Positions 21,854-34,285 of a stretch of DNA of 64,000 bases are shown piece after piece. The stretch's first letter is position 1; every line of letters begins with the position of its first letter. Below the pieces are notes generated by a model. The model had not been told where the DNA came from, did not search any database, and saw nothing but the letters and a program-made list of their open reading frames with translations. The stretch comes from Impatiens glandulifera. Lineage: Eukaryota; Streptophyta; Magnoliopsida; Ericales; Balsaminaceae. The position numbers were made by a program, and so were the translations under genes. The stretch lies in contig NC_061862.1 in NCBI RefSeq assembly GCF_907164915.1, positions 29,901,151 to 29,965,150 of the forward strand, given 5' to 3'.

Positions 21854-23183
21854 TGTTAGGATCGGGATCGCCGATAGGGGACCGGGGTCCGGCTAAAGGG
21901 GACCGGGGTCCGGTTAAAGTAGACCTCTTTAAACACACACACAACGGTTGGTGCTAATTCGGTTAAGAATTAACACCGATCTTAACACTACACAAGCTGT
22001 CACAAACTCTTGAACCGAGTTCAATGGCAGAAATGTTTGTTTCAGCCTGAAGTAACACACACAGATCGATTAAAGAAGAGAGTAGAGAAGGATCAGTTAA
22101 AATGAGGGGAAAACTAGTTCGGTTGGTTTGGTAACCAAAAGTAAATGAAGAACACAAGACACAGATTTTATGGATGTTCGGAGATAAAACTCATACGCCA
22201 CCCCTTCTTCTCAAATAGTGAGAAGGATATTCACTAAGAAATATTCAACAACACAATACAACACACGATCGAGTCTTATTTACTACTCGATGTTCACTTT
22301 ACAATACTCACACAGTATTGTAATACACTTTTACAAATATGTAAACACACAGAACATTTTAGTTTGTTCTTATCACTCAATAGCTTTGCAGATTTCTCAA
22401 AGTTTATTCGCAAGATTTAGAATCCAAAGCTAGATAGTGAGCGCAAGAATCAGGTCGAAGAAGAGACTTTTCTTCAGCCTATTTGCTTCCTTTTATAGTG
22501 GAAGTATGACAACGGTCATATTTCTCTCTCTTAGATGATTGGTCAGTAGAAGCCGTGCTGGTCCGGATTAGGTGACTTGCACGTTTTGTCTTTGTACACA
22601 TGGCAATGGTACATTTGGCGGTCGCCTGCTCCTTGGAGGTTGCTTGTGGACTTAGGCAAAGTCAGGTAATCATTCACCTGCATTCTGCCTTGTTTCGGAA
22701 CCTTCTTCTGCATATTCCCAAGGAATATTTGTTTATGTCAACACGTTAACTACCAACATGTTCATATCTTTGAATAATCTGCCCGTAAGAGATGTATGGT
22801 AGTTTTAGGATTTTCAAGAGTTTGAACCAGCCGGACATTATCGGTTTGCAGTTCAACTGGTTCTGAAGTTGAGCCGATCCGGATTTCTAAGAGGATAAAT
22901 TCATTGAGGAATTCTGATTTGAGCTTTTTTATGAGAATCGGTTTGACCGGTCTGGTTGAAGATATGTACCTGCACATAAAGTTAAATTTGATTAAGTTCT
23001 TTTAGATTGTTAATTACTTATTAATTAACCATCTAGTTCTTTTAAATATTCAAAACCATGTAATCGGTGACCTGTTTCAAAAGAACTTAAGTTTTGTTTT
23101 GGCCGGTTTTTGGAGAATTGGCTTGATCGAAGGAGAACTTTATTTGGGGAAGAATATTGTATAAAATTTTTTGTATACTTAGA
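21854..23183 (-). repeat. Element C 3' LTR (inner edge approximate)
   Basis: Starts TGTTAGGATCGGGATCGCC at 21854, matching the partial 5' LTR at 52974. On the minus strand a TATAAAAGG box (22489-22498) lies next to the palindrome ATGACCGTTGTCAT (22506-22519). The inner edge is placed at the polypurine-like AGGGAGAAAT at 23184 and is uncertain, because the expected TG is not preserved there. Confidence 0.7.
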
Positions 23184-23422
23184 AATTTCTCCCTTTTTGA
23201 TATTTTTAGAATAAAAGTATCAAAAACTAGTAAGTTGAAGCCGAAATTGAAGACTTTTGTAATTTTCCAAAATATCATAATTTCCCAAAATAGACGTAAG
23301 TCATATTATATATAATTTTCAAACCGAATAATATAGGGTATTAAAAATGTCATAAGTTATAATTATAAGATATATATATATATATATATATATATGAAAC
23401 GAAAATCTTGAAGATTGAGAGA

Positions 23423-26400
23423 TTATTGGCCCCTTTTATTTGGTTGGTTGACCATGTCGTGGACCCATCTATAAACGAATCCCGTTCCCGGATCAGTGAG
23501 ATCTTCGAAACTGCCATCCGGTTGACCTGGGAATTCAGCCGACTGTTGATGTCTCATTAGTTGAACATGAGCTTGAAATGGTGAGGATCTCTGACTTTGC
23601 ATAAATTGTTCAACCGCATCTGCTCTAGTTCCTTGATCTGACCGGGCACTAGAGCGGACAAATTGAATTGGGGTTGGTGAAATCGGTGTGGTGGAGATTG
23701 TAGGCCGACGCTTTCTTGGATTTAGAGCTGCAACATCTTCCTCTTCTTCTTCAGTGGTTGGATAGTTGAAGGGACCGACTGGAATCACAGCCGTCCGAAT
23801 ATTTGTCTGTGTGGCATCGGTTATAACCGATGTTGCTTGTGCCCTTTTTCTTTTCTTTTCCTAGTCCCTTGTCTTTTTGGCAATCGGGGTGGATGACTGT
23901 CTCCTTTCTTTATATGCCCCGGCTAGGATTTCCTGTTCCTGAAATTGTCGAGCCGCATCGGCGTTTGCTTCTACACCCGCTTCAGGATTATCCTCCTCGT
24001 TTTGGATTTTTGGGCTAACTCTGCATCGATACGTATGGTTTTCTTGGCAAGCCGAACGGTTTCCTCCTCATCCGCCAGAATCTTTCTGGCCGTTTCTTCA
24101 TCTTTTCGGATTTGTTCTTCGTTGGCAACGACTTTGACTTTTGCCAACTCATCCAATTGGACTGACATGGCTTGCAACATCTCAAGTGTTTGAGATGTAA
24201 CTTTTTCAACATTTTTAATTTTAGACTCGGTCGAAGAAACCCTAGCTTCCAAGGATGCGTGCCACAATGAAGCCTTAATGTCTAGCGATTCATGCCACGA
24301 GGCTATGGAATCCTGAACCGTTTTCTGGATGAACGCCTTCATTTCATCCGAGAATGAAATAAAAACTTAATTTTGTACTGGAGGCGCATAATGAAACGAT
24401 AATGATAGAGTGGGGTCGGTCTATCTTGGAGTGTTAAGGGACTTACCCGACGGAGATTTGTTAACATTTGCGGTGGATGGAGAGGCCGTTGCTCCATCTT
24501 TTTCTTGGGACGCTGAGGAAGATTCGGGTTGGCTTTCTTCATGTTCTCCCCTACCAGTCTGGATGATTGACCGAATTCAAAAGTTGTTTGTTTCCCGTGT
24601 CGGTTAGCCTCTTCAGCCGAAGTGTAGTACATTGCAACATTCCTCTTGGTTTCTTCCTCCATCCTCTTTATATCGGCTTGAAGTCTCTCCACAACTGATT
24701 CCAGTGCATCCAACACGCTCTTATCTACCCCGATTACTCCACCATTGACCATATGATTTTGATAGGCGATTTCCATTGTTGAAGTTAGTACTTTTAATTT
24801 TGCGTTGGTTTCTACCAACGTTTCCCTTGACATGGCTAGCGGTACGAATGAGGTTTTGGCGAGCTCGATCACCTTTTGTCTAAATTTATTAACATGGACC
24901 ACCTGATGGTTTCGGGATAACCTTGGAGCATGTCCTCAAATAATGTTTCAGTCCTCAGTCTTGACCAATTATAGAACGAGTTTGATAAGTCTTGAGCCTC
25001 TTCCGCAACCATTTTGAGAACACCATCAAAAATTTCATCGACCCTATCATTGGTCATCTTAAAGTTCGAAATCTCAGAATCCGGAATGACTATATCATTA
25101 ACCGTCTCCTCCTGAGTTGGATTTTGATTAGGTCTAGCTGAAATATTTTCTTCATCAACTGGACCGGTAGGGTATGAGCACTCTCATGTGCCAGAGAGTG
25201 TTCACCCAACCTCTCCTCTTCATTTTCTTTAGCCGTCTCGTCGACCTGTTCATCATTTCGTTCAGCCATCTCATCGGCTTGTTCATCATTTCTTTCCGCC
25301 GTCTCATCAACTTGTTCATCATTATCTGCCTAATTAGTTTTAGTTGTTTGACCGGTCTCCATACGAATACTCCTCACATCGGTTTCAACCAACCTATTGA
25401 CATCTTTTAAAACATTGTCAATAATGTCCGAGGTGCTTTGTTGGACCTCTAAAGCCGCATGCCCAACATGTTGAATATCAGATTTTAGTGGTACAAAGGT
25501 AGTAGCTGGATTAGAGGTACTTACCTCAGGATTAGTAACCACTTTTGATTTAGATCGGCCGGTTACACTAACCGATGATTCCTTTAGAGTAGGAGGAACT
25601 TCCAGATTTTGAGCAGGTTCCGCGCGAATCTGCTCATCAGCCGGAGTGGGATTAGGAGTTTAGGGTTTAAGAGAGGCCGTGCGGTTGGCCGACCCGGAGG
25701 GTATCCTAGAGGGTGTTCTTTCGGTGTCGGTTGACTGTCTAACCGATTTATCAGCTACCGGTTTCTTTCCTTTCTTCATCTTTTTCTTGGTTTTTTTATC
25801 CTTAGGCTTCTTAGTATTTGGTTAAGTTTCTTTCGATGCCCTATCTCTTGGTGCCTTCCCAGCTCTTACTAGGCTTTTCCCAATATTGACAGAGTTTATG
25901 ATTTTGGAGTTGGAGAGAGGAATACCTGATTCGGTTGGGATATGAAGGTGTTGCAGGATCTTGCCGATCTGCATGGCGTAGCCCAAAGACCGACCCTTCT
26001 TTCCAGCCACCATTTCACACAGATTCTCAAATAACACACTGACCCAGTCGATTTTGTCACCGATAATGATACCGGACATCATCTAAAACCATGGCCGAGT
26101 CAGGTTGTCGAAATTACCTCCTTTCCCTTGAAGGGATTTGGAGACGATATCGCATAGCCACCGGTATTCGAACTTCAGTGAGCTCTTCTTTCCGGTGAAC
26201 TCCACCAGTTCATCCGAATTTGAGATTATCTTCTGAATCTCCACAATGTCTTCTTCCGGTAAGTTTGTTAAAAAGTCGCGCCCCTCCGTGGGCAGACCAA
26301 GGGCTGCAGCGAATGTCTCCTCTGATAGATGGAATTTGTTACTACCCACCTTTGAATCAATGACTCTTTTCTTGAGACTAACATTCTCGAAGAACACCTT

Positions 26401-26562
26401 AACTTCCTCTTGATGGACCACGAATGGTTCGTCCAGAAAGGATTCTAGACTAGAGTGTTTCACCAAATCCATCACCTTCTTGATTTCTGCAGTTCCGTTG
26501 TCGGTTATGTCCTTGAAATCAACTTACACTATGTGAACGAAGAGTGCATTATCACGTCCCAT
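23423..26562 (-). pseudogene. Element C gene X3: transposon-protein domain plus coiled-coil tail
   Basis: The ATG at 26562 (MGRDN) matches the X3 start in element D. Residues 1-160 are the X domain (SLESFLDEPFVVHQEEV, LSEETFAAALGLPTEGRDF). This is followed by MSGIIIGDKIDWVSVLFENL in the segment ending at 25822. A long polar region follows, with an (A)NDEQ(V/A)DE(T/M)AER repeat at about 25200-25330. Then come a helical part (24339-25057, FEDMLQGY; VVERLQADIKRMEEETKR) and a coiled coil rich in Glu/Lys (23971-24342). The C-terminus is charged, with polyglutamate (TTEEEEEDV). Two or more frameshifts and several stops break it. The domain recalls the 'putative plant transposon protein' family (Pfam Transposase_32). 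Function is unknown. Confidence 0.75.
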
Positions 26563-26669
26563 ATTGAGATTTAGAGAAGAGCTTTAAAGATATAGAGTAA
26601 ATTGAAAGAAAGAATAGTTAGAATGCAAGAGATAGAGAGAAGCGTGATTAAATAATAAGTAGACAGACC

Positions 26670-26738
26670 TTTATATATGAAGCGGTTGTGTTGGTTACCT
26701 AATTGAACCATCACGTTCTTTTGGGAAAAGGCGCCAAA
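26670..26738 (-). promoter_or_regulatory. Element C X3 promoter: TATA box and E2F-like site
   Basis: On the minus strand TATATAAA (26670-26677) lies 108 bp before the X3 ATG. TTTGGCGCC (26730-26738), matching the plant E2F consensus TTTSSCGC, lies ~52 bp further upstream. Repeated GCGGTAAA-type motifs (TTTACCGC on the minus strand) fill about 26758-26850. The same arrangement precedes X3 in element D. Confidence 0.6.
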
Positions 26739-27018
26739 GTTTCCCTCCAAAAGTTACTGCGGTAGGTTTTGGCGATAAACTATGGGCGGTAAAAGATGAG
26801 CGGTAAATTAAGGGCGGTAAACTATGGGTGGTAACGGCGGTCAGTTTTAAACGTTAAAGTGAAGTGAACCGAATTATCTGAGATGCACAGAAATATTTAA
26901 AGTTAAAACCGAGTTTTTTTTTAAGTTAACCGAAATTGAAAAATTAATCCGAAACTTTGAAGTTAACCGAAATTGAGTTGAGCGGTTGAATTTAAATATG
27001 CGAATATAAATATAACAA

Positions 27019-27042
27019 CAGGTCGTACAACAAAATGACCTG
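27019..27042 (-). terminator. Conserved 3' inverted repeat after element C X2
   Basis: CAGGTC...GACCTG, 6-bp perfect arms and a 12-base loop that reads ATTTTGTTGTAC on the minus strand, 38 bp after the X2 stop. The loop holds TTGTA, similar to a plant upstream polyadenylation element. Related motifs follow X1 of C and X1 and X2 of D. A role in 3' end formation is inference. Confidence 0.45.
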
Positions 27043-27079
27043 ATTGTTAAGAAAGTACACATGCGAAGAAATTAAAGAC

Positions 27080-27824
27080 TTAATTCCTAGGTCCTAGTCT
27101 TTGAATCCAGCTCTCCACCATTACACCGGTCCTTGATTCTATTCTTTGAATCCAACTTTCCACCGTTTCATCGGTCAAAATGTTGGCCGGACTCACCGAG
27201 GTTCCCGGTTTAGGATTTAGGATGATGGAGCGAAGATATCGATTAATCCGAGGAGCGAAACCAATCCTTCTTCTAGGTGATTGAATTAGCATCTTCAAGT
27301 GGTTGAAGATGAGGAAGGCCCAGTTGATGGGCGTGTTCTGTGATATTGCGACCATCATTTCATAGACTTGCCGAGTGTAATACTGGTTCGTCATATGTCC
27401 CAGAATGGAACGTTAAATGATGTCATTGAAAATTTCAAAATGGGGATCAAGGTTGGATTTGAGGCCGTGACAGTCGACCGAATTAGGGGTGCTAGAGAGT
27501 ATGTAAAAGAAATTCTCATTTGCCTGGATGAGGGGAGATGGAAAATCCAAAAATCCTTCAGATGGTAGATCAAAGAGTTCCACAAATGAATATTTAGAGA
27601 TCCAAAAGAGTACACCGTCTATGTAAGTGATGATACTTCCATCATCCCTTGCATCAACGTTATTGAAGAATTCAATGACTTCCTTGTCTAGGATGGAGTC
27701 ATATTTTTCAAGAAATTTCCGCAAGCCGGAATGAACAAGAGGATAGAAAATGACTTCTCTTGATCTGGAGGATAGGACGGATTTGAATTCGATAACTAGA
27801 GAATTTCCTGAGTTGTGAGTTCAT
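27080..27824 (-). pseudogene. Element C gene X2: transposon-protein domain
   Basis: The ATG at 27824 (MNSQLR) matches X2 of element D (MNAKLR). A frameshift follows within ~35 codons. The main part (27413-27724) reads LRKFLEKYDSILDKEVIEFF and ELFDLPSEGFLDFPSP. After a stop it continues as VYEMMVAISQNTPINWAFLIFNHLK, then a C-terminal part ending in a repeated ESWIQR motif. It is homologous to X1 and to the X3 N-terminus. A TATA-like CTATTTAAG (27907-27915) lies ~85 bp upstream. Function unknown. Confidence 0.75.
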
Positions 27825-27906
27825 CTTGAGAGGTGTTGGATGCAAAAGTTTTAGCCTAGCGAGAGAAGCAAAGAATGTTATGATTTTGATTTTTGGGTGA
27901 ATGGTT

Positions 27907-27915
27907 CTTAAATAG
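27907..27915 (-). promoter_or_regulatory. Element C X2 TATA-like box
   Basis: CTATTTAAG on the minus strand, 84-91 bp before the ATG, at the same place as the TATATAAA box of X2 in element D. Flanking bases (CATTAAATG...CTCAA) are also shared. Confidence 0.5.
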
Positions 27916-28144
27916 TTGAACGGTTTTGAGAGCATTTAATGTCTTCATTTATTGAAAAGATTTATCCGTTATGAGATATTTTGTCAATATTCCCAAATTG
28001 AATGCTTTTTGAGACTTGAACACAATATTCCTTTTTCAAATATGTATCTTGGAAAGTGTGACGTAGACTGTCCTACCTACATTGACTGGTCAAGAATTTT
28101 GAAAAATAGTTAAGTGTAAGCTTTGTTTTTAAAATGTTCGGTTT

Positions 28145-28162
28145 GAGAAGCGGTAACTTCTC
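28145..28162 (-). other. GAGAAG/CTTCTC hairpin between X1 and X2 of element C
   Basis: GAGAAG CGGTAA CTTCTC: 6-bp arms with a 6-base loop. It resembles the longer hairpin conserved after pol in C and D. Confidence 0.5.
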
Positions 28163-28263
28163 CATGAGAGTGTGCCCGGTTAGAAATTAAACCGAAAATG
28201 TTTAGGACCGAATTTCATTAAAACCGAAAACCTTCATAGCCAAAAGACAAACAAAATAATCGG

Positions 28264-28970
28264 TTATGAATTTGAGATACACATTTCAAATATATGGATC
28301 CTAAAGCTAGTAGTGAATGGACCGATCGCCAGAGTTTTTTTGGCTTTTGCTTTGTCCATCCGATGAAGACGTGCTTGGATCCTATCATTTGTCAGCAGCT
28401 GGTTTGGATAGAGAGTGACACTTGGGCTGAGATAGACGTTAATTTCAAAGAACATACCGCATAGTTGGGGATCATATCCGGTTTGTCCTTTGTTAGAGAT
28501 GATCATCTCCTTCAGATTGTTAAATATGATCTGGGACCAATTCACCAAAGTGCCTTCGGTGATGGCAACCATAATTTCAAAGATTTTCTAGGTAAATTGT
28601 TGGGTGTTTGTCTTGGCAAGGACATTTTTGCTCAAGATTTCACTTAGAATTTGGAACTCGTTTTGAAGAAAGCTCTTGAGTCCCCAAGTGTTGATCGGAG
28701 TCATAGAGCCGAAAAAATAATGGTTCATCTCATTGATAACCATTGGAGGGAAGGTGAGATCGGTAAAACCTTCAGTTGGTAAACCGCAACTCAGTGCAAG
28801 GTCTATTTCACTGAAGAAGATAGTTTTACCATAAACTTGAGCGAGGATAATATCCCCCTGAATGACTTTGGGGGTGCTAAAAAATTCATTTACTACTTTG
28901 TAGTCAATAACATACCGGTCTTCCAAGAATTTTCGTAAATCGGATCTTTCAAGGGATCGAAATAGGCATT
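28264..28970 (-). pseudogene. Element C gene X1: transposon-protein domain
   Basis: Matches X1 of element D over its length: SDLRKFLEDRYVIDYKVVNE, ILAQVYGKTIFFSE, LSCGLPTEGFTDLTF, then after a stop IFEIMVAITEGTLVNWSQIIF and a C-terminus around TGYDPQLCGMFFEIN. The N-terminus is degenerate and no in-frame ATG remains, so the right boundary is approximate. It is homologous to X2 and the X3 N-terminus. A TATA-like CATTTAAATA (29031-29040) is upstream. Function unknown. Confidence 0.72.
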
Positions 28971-29655
28971 TTGCTTGATGATTTTCTTAAGTATAGTTGA
29001 GAGTGATTTTTGAAATGAGAAGGGATGTGGTATTTAAATGGCCAAGGATCGATTATCATATCTAGTGGTGTTATACTTAGATTTAGGTATACTTGTTATT
29101 TCCAAGAGAAGTAATGATGAGAATTGGATCTTTGTTATATATTCAAAACATATTGTTTAGGTGGAGTGTTGGTCTTTCTCTTAACAGTGATAGACATGTG
29201 TCTTCACGTTGTTTGAGATGTAGACACTTTTTTTTTCACAGGATTGTTTTTAACATGCATGATAAACAATGTCCAACTGTCCTAGGTTAACCGGAAAATG
29301 AACTACCAAAATTAAGATGTATATAATTAGTTGGTTTTCCATGATCGGTTTTTCGAGATGGATTTTTGCATTTTAAATAAGTACATGCTGGTTAGGCAGT
29401 AGTTATTCAGTTTAGAAAATAATTTCATCTGTTTTATCCGAATCACTTGAACCGCTTGATTTGTGTACAAATAATTTGGCAAGTTGATTAAACCAATATC
29501 AACCGGAGACAATTGTCCGGTTTAACATATTTGACTTTTTATCCCATTGATTTTTCATGCACATAATTGATAAAATTTCGACCGGTTTTTAAATGGAATG
29601 CAAATTTTTGAAACATATCCGATCAGTTTTTCAAAAAGTTCTACGAGCATGTTTT

Positions 29656-29673
29656 GAGAAGCGTGAGCTTCTC
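29656..29673 (-). other. Conserved hairpin after element C pol
   Basis: GAGAAGC GTGA GCTTCTC, 7-bp arms and 4-base loop, 61 bases beyond the pol stop. The identical 18-mer in the same element orientation is found after pol in D (42494-42511). The surrounding AAAACCGGGG/TGAAAAACC bases are conserved too. Confidence 0.65.
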
Positions 29674-29733
29674 CCTAAGACCATGCCCCGGTTTTTCATG
29701 AGATGAGTGTTTTTGAAAAATATGCGGAAGCAT

Positions 29734-30299
29734 TTAAGGTAGAAGTTGAATGCTATCAGCAAGTCCTAAGATGTTTCTAAAGAAGGAAAAATTAGCTTCA
29801 GGTAATGGCTTTGTGAAGATGTCAGCTATTTGCTGATCGGTCGAGACGTATTCCAGCTGGATATGCTTCTGCTGAACTTGCTCCCGAATGAAATGATGTC
29901 TGATGTCGATATGTTTTGTTCTTGAGTGAAACACTATATTGTATGTAATAGCTATCGCGTTGGTGTTGTCACAGAAGATCGATGATTCTTCAACAATTAT
30001 ACCGAAATCTTTCAGTTGCTGTTGGATCTAGAGGAATTGAGCATAGTAGCTTTCGGCTGCAAGATACTCCGCCTCTGTGGTTGAAGTAGCAACCGAAGTT
30101 TGTTTCTTGCTATACCATGAGACAAGCCGGTCACCCAGGTACTGGCATGTACCACTAGTACTTTTTCGGTCTATTTTACAGCCTGCGTAATCTACATCAG
30201 AATAGCTGATTAAATTAAAACTTGAGTCCTTTGGATACCACAATCCCACATCTTGAGTGCCCTTTAAATATTTTAAGATACTTTTCGTCGCTGTATAGT
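29734..30299 (-). pseudogene. Element C pol: RNase H domain, 3' half
   Basis: Copia RNase H: ILKYLKGTQDVGLWYPKDSS, YSDVDYAGC, RKSTSGTCQYLG, SVATSTTEAEYLA, then HIDIRHHFIREQV and the end DIFTKPLPEANFSFFRN. The conserved aspartates and glutamate (SD-DYAG, TEAEY) are present. The domain is cut at the QSHY/TATK codons by the CACTA element and continues at 34294. A stop near 30030 breaks the frame. Confidence 0.88.
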
Positions 30300-30317
30300 C
30301 ACTAGTAAAAAAAGACT

Positions 30318-30640
30318 TTCTAGCGATTGGTAAACCAATCGTTATTGTCATCCAAACCAATCGCTAGAAGACTATAGCGATTGGTCATAAACCAATTGCC
30401 ATCAATCAAAAAATGTGTCCTCGCTGTTGCCTTAATTGGTTAATGTCCACTCGTAATTTCCCTATGGCGATTGGTTAATGTCCACTCGCAATTTCTCTAT
30501 GGCAATTGGTTAGTCTACCAATCACAATTTCCCAATGACGATTGGTTAGTATACCAATCACATTTTCCTTTTATAAAAAAATATTAAAAAAAATTAGCGA
30601 TTGGTTAATAAACCAATCGCCACTTCCTTTATCGAAAAAA
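30318..30640. repeat. CACTA left subterminal repeats
   Basis: At least eight copies of GCGATTGGT or its complement, some as back-to-back palindromes (GCGATTGGTAAACCAATCG). Confidence 0.85.
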
Positions 30641-30849
30641 AAATTATACCTTTAGCAAGTCTCTTTCTCACCCATTTCGGAACCTGAATCATCTCCTTTT
30701 TTGGTGCAGCAGGTATATGACATCATTTGAAGAAGCAAATGAACATCATTTTATACCTCAAGGCATTCTACTAATATATTTCAAACATAAACATCTTCTT
30801 ACTTTAAGCAAAAGAAAGAATACTACCTAATTTCCCAAATGTAGAATAA

Positions 30850-32922
30850 ATTGGGAAAATTTAACCGCCTTCTTGAAGTAGCTATCAACCATTTCTTCGT
30901 TAACTAGTTGAAGTGGAGGGTTTCCATTGAAAAAAATGGATCAAAGTTGTTTTTTGAGTCAAAAAAATATAACTGATTAATACAGGAATTCTAGATGTGA
31001 TCATTATTAGGTAGAGAAGATATTAAATGACAAACCTTAGGGTTCTTATCCTTATCCAACAGTGCAGCTCTACAACCCTGCATACAAAGATGATGAAAAA
31101 TGAACAAAATAATTAAGAGAGAAATGTAGCATGCAGTGATCATTTGGTCAACAATCACCATTCATAACATGACAAACCATTCTGTACTCACGAACAAGAC
31201 ATTGGACAATGCCGAGGCGTCTCCCTTCCCAGATCTGTACAAATTATTAACTGTTTCTAGAATAAGGATAATTATGGTGTTGGATCTTGATTAATTTGTT
31301 AATAGAAGATAATTTTTTATATAATATAAATTGTAATCAGTTTACCCAATCAATCAGAAATACAATTTCAGTTTTCTATCTTGTTCAAAGTATGACTTAT
31401 TGTGACAAAAATCATATAGATTTTGAATATACTATTCTTGTGCGAAAGAACAGTTTTACCGATCTAAGTGAGATTTTAAGACTAGTTGGTGATGTCTTCT
31501 TCAGTAATTGAATTGTTGAAGAGATCCAATCATCTGTTGTGATTGTAACCTCTCTTTCCTAAAACATATATTGTTATAACATTAATCAACGGACAAGATT
31601 TAACATCAGTTTTCCAATATGGAATGGGTCGTCAAATCTGGTTTACTTACTAGTGCATCTAAGATTTCTTCAACTGTTCTTCTAGAGAAGCAATTTGTTG
31701 ATAATATCCAACCTGACCTTACTTGGTTGTATTTCTATCATTGCTGATGCTATGAAACTTTTGGGTTGACTGATTTTAATGAAATTTACCTCAGAGGGGA
31801 CAAAATGGGTCGCATGTCCACAAGGTAGCATGTCGGCACCATCCAACCTACAACCAGTAAGGCCAACATATTCACCTGTCACATTATGTCAAAACTTGTC
31901 TTAATCAGCATCCAAGAGATAAGATGAACCAATTGAATGTTAACGCAAATCAATTCTAAAACCAAAATAATGACTTTATAAATTACCCAAAAATCCAGGA
32001 AGCCGGGGTAAAAAGTAAGTGGCACCCACATCCGGGAAGAGTCCTATACCTGTTTCTAGCATTGCATAAACAAAAAAAAATCAATTTTAGCTAGACCCAA
32101 TTCATGTTAGGAAAAAATTTCAGCCCTTTCAGTAATTCAAAGCAAAGACATCCATCTGTAACACTCTTATAAACAGGAAATGAATATTGAAAGAATCTAA
32201 ACTGCAATGAAATCATATTTCGAGAGTAGATATATAAGACATTCTGCATCTCCAAATATTTCTAAGTTACCGTATTTTCTGTAGCAACTCGAAAACTGCC
32301 ATGTAATGAAGCGCCTGCCCCACCTCCCATGACAATTCCATCAAGAATAGAAACCTTCAAACAAATTTTAAATCAAAGGAAAAGATTAAAACGTACAACA
32401 ACAAAAAAGACAGAAATTAAACAATGAAACCATGTTGATTGCTTAATCACATGGGGCTTGGTATATGTGGCCATCACATAATTTAAAGTGAATTCTGTCA
32501 TGAAAAAATCAGCACCAAATTTCGTGTTTCCCAATTTATAAAACAAGGTAACAAACTACAATTAGTTATAGACTCTTATATATTCCGTAAACAAAAACCA
32601 TATCAGCTCAATTTTCCTTCATCTGGATAACTATACCATTATTAATCTCACGAACTATAGTTGCAACATCACCACCTGCACAAAAAGCTCTTCCTTTATC
32701 CTGTTACCATATTAGTTACTATTAAGAATAACACATTTGTCAAATTAAAATAAAAATCTGAAAGCAGAATGCAACTTAAAAGTTTAAAAATGTAAGAAAA
32801 AAAATTAATAAACAAATATCACCCATATATAGAGATTTCTATGTGTTGCTTACCTTAAAAATAACTAAGTCGAGATTGTCATCCTTCTCTGCGTGAAGGA
32901 AAATATCTAATAGGCTAGATAC
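30850..32922 (-). pseudogene. Captured 3-hydroxyisobutyryl-CoA hydrolase-like (CHY1-like) gene, about eleven exons
   Basis: Exons on the minus strand, some edges approximate: 32854-32922, 32637-32700, ~32452-32535, 32271-32354, ~31987-32066, 31790-31875, ~31652-31740, 31460-31559, ~31165-31236, 31036-31078, ~30850-30925. They encode the crotonase-fold landmarks [99 protein letters not shown] and GCRAALLDKDKNPK. The intact enzyme works in valine catabolism. The first exon is missing. Acceptor AGs are not evident at two exons, and an extra base in the FSRRTVEEI exon shifts the frame. Several other sites are still GT-AG. It is a capture, not a host locus. Confidence 0.88.
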
Positions 32923-33618
32923 CTGGGAAATAAAAGTAAAAAATACTAGAAAACTGAAACATTTATTCTGATATAACAAAGAAGACAAGCTAAACTCTAT
33001 CAACTTTGTTCATCATATATATATATATATATAACAAAAAGTCCTTAATAACTTTCTCACTGTAAGTGAATAAGATTTATATTAGTTTACGTGATTGCTC
33101 AAACGAATCAAACTCCTAAAATGCACTAGCTTTTGTAAAGGAAGATGCATACCTAAAACTATAAATTAAACAAACACATGAATGTGTGAAAAGCAAAGTG
33201 CAATGATCAGATCTATTATTTTAGAGTTAGTTATTGTGATTACTCAAAAGAATTCAACTCTTCAAGATCCTAAAACTTGATTAGCTTTATCAATTTGGAG
33301 TCCGCATATATAGACGTCATCTGAATCTTCATACAGGATAACGAAAACAAACAACTAGGAATTCATCTAACACATGAATTCCTAAATTGATATGAACACT
33401 AAACAAAAAATATACAAAGTAAAATGATCAGATCTAGCGTTAATAATGACAGTAATGAACACATTATACTATCTTAAGACAAAATTACACATTTCAAGTG
33501 TCATAAGATAAGTAGTCAGGTTAAATAAAGAAAGAAATCTATTCAAAAGAATCATACCGGAACTGTAGATCACCTTTTACTAACTTAAGACGAAATTATG
33601 CATTCAAAAGGATTATAC

Positions 33619-33772
33619 CGGAAATGTAGGTAATAGCAGAAGTTTCGAATCTGGCACGACAAGTATCACAATAAACTCGGCCTTCCAAAGAGAGCGGTTC
33701 CACAATAGGCCTGGTGGCGGTTACAATCGCTGGGAGTAAACAGAGAGCAATCATCAACATAGCTCTCACCAT
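33619..33772 (-). pseudogene. Captured first exon of an Ole e 1-like (pollen protein/extensin family) gene
   Basis: From the ATG at 33772, about 51 codons are open to a GT donor-like site (33617-33618). A hydrophobic signal peptide (AMLMIALCLLPAIVTA) is followed by the Ole e 1 family signature GRVYCDTCRARFETS. The family encodes secreted cell-wall or pollen proteins. The rest of that gene is absent; the CHY1-like exons follow ~700 bp downstream in the same orientation, so a transcript could start here and read into them. Within the gap, ATTCAAAAG-ATTATACCGGAA is duplicated at about 33543 and 33603. Confidence 0.75.
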
Positions 33773-34059
33773 TGTTTAATTTCAATCACATAACTTTCTC
33801 ACTCAAAGTTTGCACGGGGTGGAGTGGGGGTGGAATCGTCTCCACCATTCCTATATCTCACTTTCACACTGTAAGTGAATAAGATGACGCCACGTTAACA
33901 CGGTTAGATCTCCATGGCCGGCTTCTGCTAGGATTGGTTTCGTTGTTTCCGTCGTTCAGGAGAACCGCTGCTATCAGGAGAACGGCGAGTAGAGCGGCGA
34001 AGAGGAAAGAATAGGAAAAAGCGGAGAGACGTTGAAAGGGTTTAAATAGGAAAAAGCTA

Positions 34060-34285
34060 TTGGCATTTTTACCAATCGCTGCTATGTTAAATTAATTGGC
34101 GCCCTTCTTCTGCGGGCTTTTAATAGGTTTATTGCGAATTATTTCAAACTAGTAGCGACTGGGCTCTCCACCGATCGCCATTAAGACATTAGTTGCGATT
34201 GGATTTCAAACTAATCGCCATTACAATAGTAGTAGCAATTGGTATTAAGAACAATCTCTATGTTTGCTAGCTAATTGCCCTTTTT
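34060..34285. repeat. CACTA right subterminal repeats
   Basis: Repeated and inverted GCGATTGG/CCAATCGC-type motifs matching the left end, directly before the right inverted repeat (34281-34293). Confidence 0.8.

Noticed and set aside
30649..30711. Possible third captured fragment (minus strand, PAAPKKEMIQVPKWVRKRL)
   Set aside because: The frame is short and I do not recognise the family, so it is not listed as a feature.
31287..31511. 74-codon + strand ORF inside the CACTA element
   Set aside because: It is antisense to an exon and intron of the captured CHY1-like gene; no independent support.
30850..33772. Functional host gene for 3-hydroxyisobutyryl-CoA hydrolase
   Set aside because: It lies wholly between CACTA termini, lacks its first exon, and has a frameshift and lost splice acceptors.
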